A stretch of DNA of 64,000 nt from assembly GCA_964036295.1 (NCBI GenBank), contig OZ038469.1, forward strand, positions 12,023,591 through 12,087,590, given 5' to 3'. The DNA comes from Plumapathes pennacea. Its lineage: Eukaryota > Cnidaria > Anthozoa > Antipatharia > Myriopathidae. Positions 22,652 to 32,979 of this stretch are shown here, piece after piece (position 1 is the first letter of the stretch; each line of letters starts with the position of its first letter). The position numbers were made by a program, and so were the translations under genes. The notes beneath the pieces were generated by a model. It was given only the letters and a program-made list of their open reading frames with translations. It was not told the DNA's origin and made no database searches.

Positions 22652-24718
22652 TATAGGGTCATTCCACAGTATTTTGGACATGGATATCAGTTTTCTAAAT
22701 GTTTTGAATCAAACCCAAAATGTCCTTTAAGTTGTAGCTTGGTGTTGATAGTTTACTTTATGATGTAATTTATGGGGGTAGCATGTTGATAATGATGCAT
22801 AAATTATAATCAAACATGAAAAAAGTAAAAATTGCCGTTGCGGAGAGGACAAATCAATTTATTATTTAAAAACAAATGAAAAACTGAAACCTCACAAAAG
22901 TTATCAGGACATAAACTATTACTGATGCGGTTTACAGAACAGTTGTTACAGGGTGATGTTTTACCCAGAGTCCTGTGCTAGAGACTGTCCATTTGCTAAA
23001 TGTCCTCTCCGCAACATTTTGACACCTAAAAGTTTATGTTATGGATGACCACATAATCATATTACTTACACAGTTTGATAACTTCTAATTTATAACAGGA
23101 GGTATGTTTTATTGTGTTCAGATATTCTTCAGCTCATCACCTTAATGATTTAGGGACGTTTTCTTTTTGTTGCGGAGAGGACATTTCTGTTGCGGAGAGG
23201 ACACATTGCTTAGAAGTTGATTTAAAATAAACTCATTATAAACTAAATAAATTCTAAAATAAACTCATGTTAGGTAAATTGTACTTTTCAGGGCTGTTAG
23301 TATATTTTGAAGTGTGCAGCAGTGTACTTAGACTGCATTAGTTAAAAGTTTGAGAGGAAGATAACATTACTACAGGAAGATAACATTAGTACAAGGCATT
23401 CTGTCTACTCAAACAGCATTTGGGAGAGCACTTGCTAATAAAAATCACTTCACCACATTCAAAGTTCTTGCACAGAGTTGGTGCCAAAATGTTTGATTGG
23501 CCTCAGATAGATGACATTGATAAAGTACATGCCACCTGTGTGTTTTATGGCCCAGTACGATGGCAGGGCAATGGCCCCTTTGAAACTCCAGATCTGGAGG
23601 AACTTGGAACTGTTTTTCAAGCTTTCAAGGAAGCAGAGTTGTCACTAAACTGCTACACTATGTTGCTGTTCAGTAAACATGAGATATGTACAAACATTGT
23701 ACATTAACATGTACAAGTATTTACATGACTGTGTTGAAATCAACATTGTTGCAACAAGTTTGAAATGAAACGTTTTGAAGTAACTGTGATTAGGACCTTG
23801 TTATTGTTGACATTTAACAGCATAGTATGTTTCTTTAAAAGCTGTTATATATTATAGGATATGTTAATAACAAAGAATTTATGTGTACTTGACAAGAATT
23901 ATTTTGGGGGGGTATTTTTGCCAAGTATTCTGGATTTTTTGGTTTTACCCATAATGCTTTGTGGTCTGAGTCAGCATTAAAGTTTATGCATTTCATAAGT
24001 TTTTTCCAGAGTTTCTGGTAACATCAGTTCTTGATGCACCAAATACAATGATTAAAACTACAATGAAGTAATAATGTCTATCCATATCAAAATCAACTTG
24101 AAAAATGTGACCACAACCCTTTTCTTTTTCAATACCATGCTAGTCTGATCAAAGGACCTTGTTTTTGTTGACATTTATCACCATATGTTTCACTAAAAGC
24201 TGTTTTATATTCTAGAATGTTAATAAGAGTTGTTTAACATAACACACTTTGTCAAATTCAATGAGATTTTTGTGTTATTTGTTCATGGACAAAAATGTCC
24301 TCTCCGCAACGTCTTCTCCGCAACAGAGACACATCAAAATATGGTCAGTTTTTCTGATGATCGAACAAATGCAGCTAATTTTTTTTGCCATATATTTAAA
24401 ATATATACACCACTCTTTAATACAAAACAAAAAGAAATTGTGAATCCATCATAGAATCAGAGAACTTTTCACTTAGATTTTGTAAAACAAAAATAGCAAA
24501 TTCTCTGAGTCTTCTCCGCAACAGTCACTTATCTTGCTGTAGTCTTCCATGTTTAAAACTTACAGAAAATTGCAACATAGTGGGCATAGCTATAATAAAT
24601 GTCTACAAGAAAAAGGTAGAATTTTATTACTGTGACATTTGGATTTCAAGCTGTGGCATACTGAATGTCTCTAAATGTCTTCTCCGCAACATACGAAATA
24701 CTGTGGAATGACCCTATA
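22652..24718. mobile_element. DNA transposon with 23-bp TIRs and 13-bp internal boxes
   Basis: Perfect 23-base terminal inverted repeats (TATAGGGTCATTCCACAGTA then TTT) at 22652-22674 and 24696-24718. Eight copies of TTGCGGAGAGGAC or its one-base variant lie inside. Forward copies are at 22838, 23170 and 23190; reverse copies are at 23002, 24297, 24311, 24509 and 24677. Clustering towards the two ends with mostly opposed orientation is what subterminal transposase-binding sites look like. An ORF at 23420-23707 (+, 95 codons) may be the end of an element-encoded protein; I do not recognise its family. The element lies in the likely 5' intron of the downstream aminotransferase gene. Confidence 0.8.
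23420..23707 (+). CDS. Unrecognised ORF inside the 13-bp-box transposon
   Basis: Ninety-five codons with non-random composition (FLHRVGAKMFDWPQIDDID, GNGPFETPDLEELGTVFQAF), ending in TAA. It could be the last exon of an element protein whose upstream exons have decayed, or a captured host fragment. No catalytic motif can be seen. Function unknown. Confidence 0.35.
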   Translation: MGEHLLIKITSPHSKFLHRVGAKMFDWPQIDDIDKVHATCVFYGPVRWQGNGPFETPDLEELGTVFQAFKEAELSLNCYTMLLFSKHEICTNIVH

Positions 24719-24796
24719 ATTAAACCCATTTAGTTTGTAATATTGTTAAAAAATAATAGTGTCACTGATCATATCACTATTTTTCAGTTTCTCAAG

Positions 24797-26029
24797 ATGT
24801 CAACTCTGTTTGACAACATTTTAGTGCAGAATGGCGAGAAGTTGATCAATCTAAGGGTTGGTGCTCCAAGTCAAAACTTACTGAAGAAATGCCGTGACCT
24901 TATGTGCCAAGCTTCACAACATCGCCTGACGTCAGACAATGTGGATCTATTACAGTATGGACCTACCAAGGGCCACTCAGACTTCTGTGCAGAAATGGCA
25001 AAATTCCTCTCTGAGCAATATGGAGATGCAGTCAGTGCTGATGATTTGATGGTCAATGCTGGAGCGACGCAGGGCTTGGGACTTATTGTGTCACTGTTCT
25101 TCAGTCCAGGAGACCTTGTATTTGTTGAAGATCCAACTTACTTCTTGGCAATTAAAGTTCTGTCTGAAGATTTCAACATGAAGGTCATTGGTGTTCCCAC
25201 TGATGAAGATGGGATCAATGTGGAAGAATTTGACAAGATTCTGACACAGCATGCAGTCAAGGACAGGCCAGTCACTAATAAAAAGCCATTTAGTGGCTTA
25301 TTGTATTCAGTTCCAACTTTTAACAATCCCACTGGTAGTTCACTCCCACCAGAGAAGTGTAAGGGATTAGTGAAAGTGCTCCGCAAACATAATGTTCTAG
25401 CCATTTGTGATGATGTCTACAACTGCTTGCCTTTTGTAGACAGCAAGCCTCCATTCACAACCCCGGGCCCCCAGAGGCTGTTTGCCTTTGATAACAAAAA
25501 TGATCCTGACTACAAGGGGAATGTTGTTTCCAATGGCTCCTTTTCTAAACTCCTGGGTCCTGGTTTAAGGCTGGGTTGGTTAGAACTCCCAGAGCGTGTC
25601 AGAAAGCCTATAACAACTTCTTCATATGCTGATAGTGGTGGCAGTTTTAATCATTACACTTCTTGCATTATTGCCACTGCTCTTAAGTTGGGGTTAGTTG
25701 CTAAACATGTGGTGGAGGTTCGTGAAGTGTATCACTCTCAAATGACCGCACTCTGTGATGCAGTCGATAAATATCTGCCTTCGTCTGTAACATACCAGAG
25801 GCCCAAGGGAGGTTATTTCGTGTGGGTAACTTTTCCCTCGAGTGTAAATTGCAGTGACCTTCAGAAGCTTTGCAAAGAAAAGTACAAATTGGATTTTAAT
25901 CCTGGATCTGCTTGCTCCTGCACTGGCAAGTTCACTAATTGCATGAGGTTAAGTTTTGCATTTTTTGAGAAGCCTGTCCTCGATGAAGCCATTAAAACCA
26001 TTGGTAAAGCACTGAAAGAAATAATGTGA
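24797..26029 (+). CDS. PLP-dependent aminotransferase (class I/II, fold type I)
   Basis: A 410-residue protein in one uninterrupted exon. It belongs to the group of uncharacterised eukaryotic and bacterial aminotransferases related to yeast YER152C and 2-aminoadipate/valine-pyruvate type enzymes. Seen: N-terminal NLRVGAPSQ, a GATQGLG phosphate-binding turn, ED-PTY, the PTFNNPTG motif (about 173-180), CDDVY (D205, Y208, PLP ring contacts), SFSKLLGPGLRLGW with Schiff-base lysine K251, and a C-terminal CMRLSF arginine for the substrate carboxylate. The frame opens 18 codons earlier, but a polypyrimidine tract ending TTTTTCAG lies ten bases before this ATG. A non-coding 5' exon is therefore likely, with the transposon 22652-24718 in the first intron. 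AATAAA at about 26114 serves as poly(A) signal. Substrate unknown. Confidence 0.9.
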   Translation: MSTLFDNILVQNGEKLINLRVGAPSQNLLKKCRDLMCQASQHRLTSDNVDLLQYGPTKGHSDFCAEMAKFLSEQYGDAVSADDLMVNAGATQGLGLIVSLFFSPGDLVFVEDPTYFLAIKVLSEDFNMKVIGVPTDEDGINVEEFDKILTQHAVKDRPVTNKKPFSGLLYSVPTFNNPTGSSLPPEKCKGLVKVLRKHNVLAICDDVYNCLPFVDSKPPFTTPGPQRLFAFDNKNDPDYKGNVVSNGSFSKLLGPGLRLGWLELPERVRKPITTSSYADSGGSFNHYTSCIIATALKLGLVAKHVVEVREVYHSQMTALCDAVDKYLPSSVTYQRPKGGYFVWVTFPSSVNCSDLQKLCKEKYKLDFNPGSACSCTGKFTNCMRLSFAFFEKPVLDEAIKTIGKALKEIM

Positions 26030-26199
26030 TTTGTGCTGAGAACTGAGAACTGTAAGCAGTTTTGTAATTTCTGAAGACTTCTTGTGATATGAAAGTGTTT
26101 TGTAACAATTTGATAATAAATACTGGAGGAAACCAGTTCCACAGTGGCTACCTGATTGTGTTTAAATTGCCTGGTGAATTATTCACAGTAGATAATACT

Positions 26200-26635
26200 G
26201 ACAGTGTAACCTCCCTGAGTGACCACCTCCCGTAAGCGACCACCTCTCTTAAGCGACCACTTACCAAATGACAGATTGGTCACTCAGTCAATTTTCTATT
26301 AGTGAAACCTCTCATAAGTGACCAGCCCTTATAGGCGACCAGAACCACCATTGAGACTCACTGTTTGAGTTTTTCTTTTTTTTTTTTTTTTTTTTTTTTA
26401 CCTCTGGTAAGCAACCACTCTTTGCTCTCAAAGAGCAAATTTCTGAGCACAGACTAACTTCAGAAACCAGACCAGACAAAACACTAATGTATGTAACGTG
26501 CATTAAAACTGCATCATTTGACACTGGTTGTCACTCAAAGCTGGATCTTACTTAGGCCTCCTATGGTGAGAAACTCTCATAAGCGACCACTTAAAGATGA
26601 ACAAAGGGTGGTCGCTTACAGGAGGTTCCACTATA
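26200..26635. repeat. MITE with repeated AAGCGACCAC words
   Basis: The left side has ACCTCCCTGAGTGACCACC, then several TAAGCGACCAC words. The right side ends in GGTGGTCGCTTACAGGAGGT then TCCACTATAG, an inverted match. A poly(T) tract splits the element. Located between the aminotransferase and HSBP1. Confidence 0.7.
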
Positions 26636-27725
26636 GTACGTCATATTGTTTGTGCCTGTTTGTTTTGTGGATATTAGTGCCTGCCTTTTATTAACAAGTT
26701 CTCTAAACATTTGAGAAAATTGACTAATAAAATTAATATTATACACTTAGGAAGTAGCTCTTTAATTGAGTTAGCTCTAAAAGCTTTAACCTTTCAAAAA
26801 GAAAATGATTGTGATGTAGTGGAAAATTATAGCCAGAATCTGTTTTCATCCCAGAGCTATAGGGACCACATCAAAACCCACGTCCCCAAGACTATGTACT
26901 ACCATGTGAATGGTGTAAGGTCAGAGAGAATCGAAGCTGTATGTGAATCTAGAGACAAGTACACTCGGACAGCTTCAGTCACGATGAAAAACCTTTGACA
27001 CAATGCTTGAAGCAAAAACGAAGAGTGTATCAAATTATATCTCTATATAGTAATATTACTTAAATTTTAAAAACCGAACTTCAAGACCTAAACCACCTTT
27101 CCTTCAATTTTATCAATTCTTATAGTTATCCAACGTCGTTAGATCTATATTCATGCGTACCTTCATGTACAGGTGCAATATTTATATTCCAAGTATGAGG
27201 TCACAAGAGAAAAGAACGGTGTGGTGCCATATGTATATTGGCATGTTAAAACGAAAGGAAACATACCAGAAGTGCTCCGTTATCAGCAAAATTGAGCCAC
27301 AAATTACAAAACACAATCGTGCAACACCTTTTAATTTGTTTTTCGTCTACATCTACAAACTCACAGCTTGACGATCTGTATAATAGCTTTCATTCAGTCA
27401 CAACCCACACTTCAAAATTAAATTATAAAAAGAAGGGACTTTATATTAAAAGTGATATCTCGGTTAAATACAGCTTTTTGAAAGAAATTCCTTTATACAA
27501 TGCACGCAAACCTTCGGACAAAAGTCAGCACATGCAGACAGACTATTGTCAAAACAAAAATGTGATAACGACATCGGAGAAACACATCGATCAGAAGCGA
27601 TGACTAGGATTGCAGTAAAGCTTGACAGTCTCTCCAGGTTATAAAAAGAATCGCCCAACAGAATTAGTGTCATCTACAAAGTGAAGGTCATTTTGACCTT
27701 AGCAACGGTACAACGAAGTTCCTGA
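26636..27725. other. Intergenic, no recognised gene
   Basis: AT-rich sequence between the aminotransferase and the HSBP1 stop. Short ORFs here show no family signature. It must contain the HSBP1 3' UTR; no AATAAA on the minus strand was found close to the stop. Confidence 0.5.
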
Positions 27726-27959
27726 TCATCTAGCTTTGTCTGTGTCAGACTCTGATTCCAAATCTTCGTCGAATGGTTCTCCCATTCCAGAATGATCCAT
27801 CAAATCAGTGAGTCCCTTCTCTAAGTCGTTAAGTCTTCTCCCTGTGTCGTTGATCCTTTTCACAATCGAGTCCTCAGCATCTTGGAATTTGTCTTGCATG
27901 TTCTGTAACGTTGTTTGCACAAACTGGATCAGGTCAGGCACTGTTTTAGGGCTCTCCAT
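27726..27959 (-). CDS. HSBP1: Heat shock factor-binding protein 1
   Basis: A 77-residue protein, the usual size of HSBP1, the small trimeric/hexameric coiled-coil protein that binds the trimerisation region of HSF1 and damps the heat-shock response in the nucleus. The hallmark stretches are DLIQFVQTTLQNMQDKFQ, IVKRINDTGRRLNDLEKGL and DLMDHSG, a continuous heptad repeat over residues about 8-55. The tail is acidic (DEDLESESDTD). The coding region is intronless. A GTTTTGCAG acceptor lies eight bases before the ATG, so the 5' UTR is probably split and the promoter lies near 28150. It is head-to-head with CCDC170. The ATG at 27959 is preferred over the upstream in-frame one because that lies within the intron. 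Confidence 0.92.
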   Translation of the reverse strand: MESPKTVPDLIQFVQTTLQNMQDKFQDAEDSIVKRINDTGRRLNDLEKGLTDLMDHSGMGEPFDEDLESESDTDKAR

Positions 27960-27969
27960 TGTCGAATCT

Positions 27970-28546
27970 GCAAAACCATGATACAATAGAATCAATGTAT
28001 GACAAAAAGCGGCATTATCTACTGCAATTTAGAAGTGCTTACCAAAATTTCAGGTTAAAATACTGGTTAAAACTTAATGAACGTTGGGGAACTCAACAAC
28101 TTGGTGGCGTTTTGGCGTCCTTCACCGGTCAGCTGCCATAATTTGAAGAATAATTTAGCATAACCAATCAGAAAGCATCTTAGAAGTGGTATATTCTTGG
28201 TATCCTCCAATCAGATCACATGGTTTTCTAAAAAATGTAATTAGTTACTGTAGCTCTGAAAAAAAATACGTCTTTGAGGCATTACTTCGCCCATAGACCC
28301 CCAATCCCAGGAAATAAGGAAAAAACATACTCAGCATTTGTTGAACCAGGCAGACTCGTCAAATATTCCAGTAAAATGCTGCCAAGAGATATGCGCGAGA
28401 GCGAGGCTGATCTCAGCGTCCCCGGCCGTCGCCAGGGTAACCATTAGCAACCAAATATTGAAGCCGCCATATTGAAGTCCATTCATGATTTGAGAGTGTG
28501 TGAAGTAGTCAGTAATAACATTGCGGAGCAAAAATCATAGGATGTG
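27970..28546. promoter_or_regulatory. Shared HSBP1-CCDC170 upstream region
   Basis: About 590 bases separate the two divergent start codons. CCAAT boxes are at 28164 and 28207. No TATA box was recognised. A bidirectional promoter is plausible from spacing alone. Confidence 0.4.
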
Positions 28547-31500
28547 ATGGCGTCCATACATCCAGACAGGTCAGATCATTTCCCAAGAATACAGAGACAA
28601 GGACTTGTTGAAAACAAATCAAGTTCACGCGGGGCGTATGGGTTTGAAGATTCTGGAGTCGATGTTCGCGACTTGTGGAGGGACCACGGTAACGAACGGC
28701 AAATTTTTAGAAGCTCTCCTCCAACTATTGGAGGTTTCCGGCGAGCTGGAAGTCAAAATAGCTCTGGGACAAATTCTCCAGTCCAAAGGAGAAATGAGGT
28801 AAGTTTCATCGGTCTCATGTTTCCAAATATTGCTGTAAATTCGAATTCTGTTCCAGAAGAAAAGACATTCGACTCCGATTATTATTATTCTGATATTATG
28901 TTACATATTGCAGAAGGATACCATTAAAACTTGTGACATAGCTGATTCTATATTTGCTAAAACTTGCAATCACCAAGTAAAATAAAATCGACTTTTAATA
29001 TTTCTCGGATAATTTTAGGTCAGATAGTAATTAATACGATAAGAGCTCGAAATATAGATAAAACCTTTAGTACTAGTACACGTTTTTAATACATATAACG
29101 TTAAAATCGTTTGATAAGGCGATTCAGAAAAGTCGTTGCTAAGATTCGCTTTTACAGATTCTTCTGATCAATTATTTATGTTGTAAAAGCGCTTGACAAC
29201 CAAGCGTTGCAGAGTATGAACAGTAGAAAGTGTTGACTTAAGTACTCAGATAAGTGGTTAGTGATAATATTATTTCGATGTCACAAGTACTGAACTGTAA
29301 ATAATAAAGTTTGTAGGATTCATTGTGTAAAAATAGAGTACAGTACCAGTCCCAGACAGTAAAAAGACTTTGCTGAAGACAGCACACATTCTGATTTCAA
29401 GTGGGAGATGACTAATAAGCCACTTTAAAACAGTACTGGAATTTATAAACACATTAATTTCATAAGAAATTAGTTTGGAGACTGCAATTTTGACACGTTT
29501 CCAAAATAATAATTTACCTAAAGCCTGCAAAGGTTCTCAGTGTTTGAATAAAAATATCCAAATTGGCTCTCACAGGTTTTGAATATTTCTTAAATTTTAA
29601 TGCCAGGTCCTTAAAAAGTCCTTGAATTTTGAGAAATTGGGCTTTACCCTCTGGGATCAAAGCTTGTTTCTAAACATGGGCGCATCCGGGGCCGTAGACA
29701 TAAACTGTTAATAGTAAATATTGTTATTGTCTTGCTAAATTACAGGACCGAGATGTAGGTGGTATGCCGTCACGTATGAGTCCCTCCATCTCCCTTGAGC
29801 TGGGCTCGTCACTGGATGAAAGTCAGTTGTTGAGAGACAAGATCTCCAGGCTGCAGCAGGACAGGGAACATCTCAGTGCACAAGTGAGAATTTAGAATAT
29901 AATAATCTATTTGTGACAGCTGTGGCGAGAAATTATTGAACTTGTCAAGATTCTTTGAAAAGTCACACAGTAGGTCAAATTAATTACTAAAGAATTAAGT
30001 CATGCCATGAAAGCTGACTTTAATGCCTGGCAACAGACATTTACATGATTGTGATAATAGCTGCAGTGCTCAACATTAATGGTTGCTAGCTACTATACCT
30101 GGGGTAACCAAAAAATTTGGTTGGGCACAGGTAACTTCAGGTCTGGACTAACCAGAAAATATGAAAACATCCAATAAATTGCTTGAAGTCAATCTACAGT
30201 CCAAAGGGCAACCAACTTAAAGACTTTATAAATGCTGAGCACTGAGCAGTCAATGATATATTATTTACCAAATAATATTGAGAGGTGTCAGCTACCACCT
30301 AAATTAAGAGCTCAAAGAAAATCACATCCTTATATATATTTCATGTTTACGGTATAGTATGTTATTTGTGAAATGTGTATTGAGGTCATATTTTACCCAT
30401 TTCGGTCTGGGAATTATGATTTTCTTGTAACCTTTGTGATTCTCCTTGTAGCTGTCACACTACAGAGAGCAAACAGAAAATGCACAAACTGACTTAGCAG
30501 CAGAAAAGGTCTCTACAGACAGTTTAAAACATGAGGTAAGGAAATCAAAACTCCACAAATCTCTCATGCATGTACAGTACAAACTTGCAATAATATTATT
30601 CTAAGTTTGGTGTTTGTTGAATGTGTTGTGAATGAGTTTTAATATTATTGAAAATTCGTTACATGTATTATGCTGTAACTGCGATCCACTGTATGTCAGT
30701 TCATTGAAGAAATATATAAATATTAAATGTGACATCATTGATTTGGCTATGCTTTATGGTGTGCAAAATTTATAATAAAATTAATATTTATTGCACATTA
30801 GTCAAGTGCGGTTCTTTTGATTGTGGCTTTTTTTTTTTTCAGCTGAACAATATAAAAAATAGACTTTCAGAAAGAGAACAGCAACTCCTGGAGCTCAAGG
30901 TAATAATATCGTCAGGTTAATATACATACTATGCAGATCCACCTGATGAAACTCACAAATTAAGAAAGTCGAAAATTGAAATGTCCAACTTGAATATGAG
31001 TGCAACCAAGTCCATTTCCTATCAGGGCAGATCCAGGGGGGGCAGGAGGGGGGGGGGGTTGGCTCACTAAACAGTATGCAAAATAGTGATCTTGCTCAAA
31101 ATTCCCCTAAAAAAACCAGGAATGCCATATTTTGGGAAATCTAGTAACCCCCTCCCAAACAACCCACATTTCTGTCTAAAGTGTCAACATCATTGACTGT
31201 GTAATGCACTAGATAAATTATGTTTATCAGAATTTTCTTAATTTGATTTCATGTTTCAGTGTGAAGTTGAAAGTAACAAACAGAATGCTGCCAGGCAGTC
31301 TGCTCTTATTCACTCCCTGAGAGACCGAGTGCGTGATGCAGAGGATGCGGCCGTAGATAAAGAAAATGTTGCTTCTCGCAATGACGTGACCATCATCTCT
31401 CTGCGCAAGGAAATGCAGAACCAGCAGGACAGGCTGCAGCAAGTGGAATCGTCGCTGAAACATCACATCGCCGCAGAGGAGGAGGCAGCAAACAGAGCCG

Positions 31501-32945
31501 CGCAGTGGGAGAGTAAGGTAAGCATAGAGATAAACCATGTCAGCTCATGATCAAGGGCTGGTATGCTCAGGTACCCAGCGTCCCTCAAGCTATCAGACCA
31601 ATCTACAGTGTAAGTGCCCCATGTGGACATAAGCCCCTAAGATGCAGGCATTTATACTTAAAATTCTTGATTATAATCAATAAAACATAAATATTTCAAC
31701 AAAGTTTTATAATGCACTGAAAGAATAATAATTGTTATATAGACACAAGTGTTTTACTGGAAAATATACCATGCGTAAAATCCATACGAAACTACATCCG
31801 GGACCCGAGTGGCGTATTTTCCATATCCTCACTAGTGAGGATATCGTTGGCATCATTTCCCGCTTTTGCACGGTTGTTTGTGCAATTTCTCGTAAAACAC
31901 TCATGTCTAATATAATAAAAAGAAAATTACACTGCGGCTTGAAGATATGGATTTTATTTTCTCGTGGTAAAAACAATATTTTTACTCACTCGCGAAGCGC
32001 TCGTTCGTAAAATATTGTTTTTACCACTCGAAAATAAAATTCATATCTTCGTGCCACCATGTGGTATCCTCTATTTATTATTTGCATCTTTTTATACAGA
32101 GCTGCAAGTACAACATTCTTCACTTTGGTGTATCCCAGCCTATCATTTTGGTCTCTGGGAGTGTTTATGTCACAGTTTTTACTGTACTGTATATTACTAA
32201 CTGTAGATTCATATTGATGTGTTTTCCTCAGTATGGTGACCTGCGATCTCGTTTTGCATCTGCCCTTCACCTGGATACTGCTGAGTCTGTGTCAGGAACT
32301 ATGGAATCTTTTGTTACTAAGGTAATAAAACACATTATATTAATATATCGAACTTGGCATTTGTCACCCCTTCTCCACTGTCCACCAACCCTTCCCTATT
32401 ACCCAGGTGAAATTATTGCTAATTCAGATTTGTTTTCTGTTCTCCCCATCCAAGGTCTCTGAATTAGTGAGGGAAAGAAAGAACTTACAAGGAAAGTTTC
32501 AATCACTGTCTCGCAACTTACATGAGAGCAGCTTAGAGTCTAAAGCAAGCAGGTATATATCAATTTTCATCAACATTCAGTTTCCATACATCGACCCCAA
32601 GTTGGGTCATGTACTAAAGGATATCATAATTAGCCATCACAATGTCAATAGTAATCACTCTGACTTATACTTTTTTACATTGTGTGTGCAGCCTTCAGTG
32701 CTCGATATTATTGGTTGCCCACTATGCCCAGGGCAACCAAACATTTTCGTTGGGCAGGTAAATGTAGGGCCGGGCAACCAGAAATTATGAAACTTTCTAT
32801 TGCTTGAAGTCAATCTACAGTCCGAAGGACAACCAACCTAAAACCTTAATGTCGAGCACCAGCCTTGCTTTCTTTCTTCGGCTGAGTCTGACACTCTAAA
32901 TACTTTTCTCTGAAAAGACCTGCAAAGGAAGCAAGTGTTTAATAG

Positions 32946-32979
<34 letters not shown>

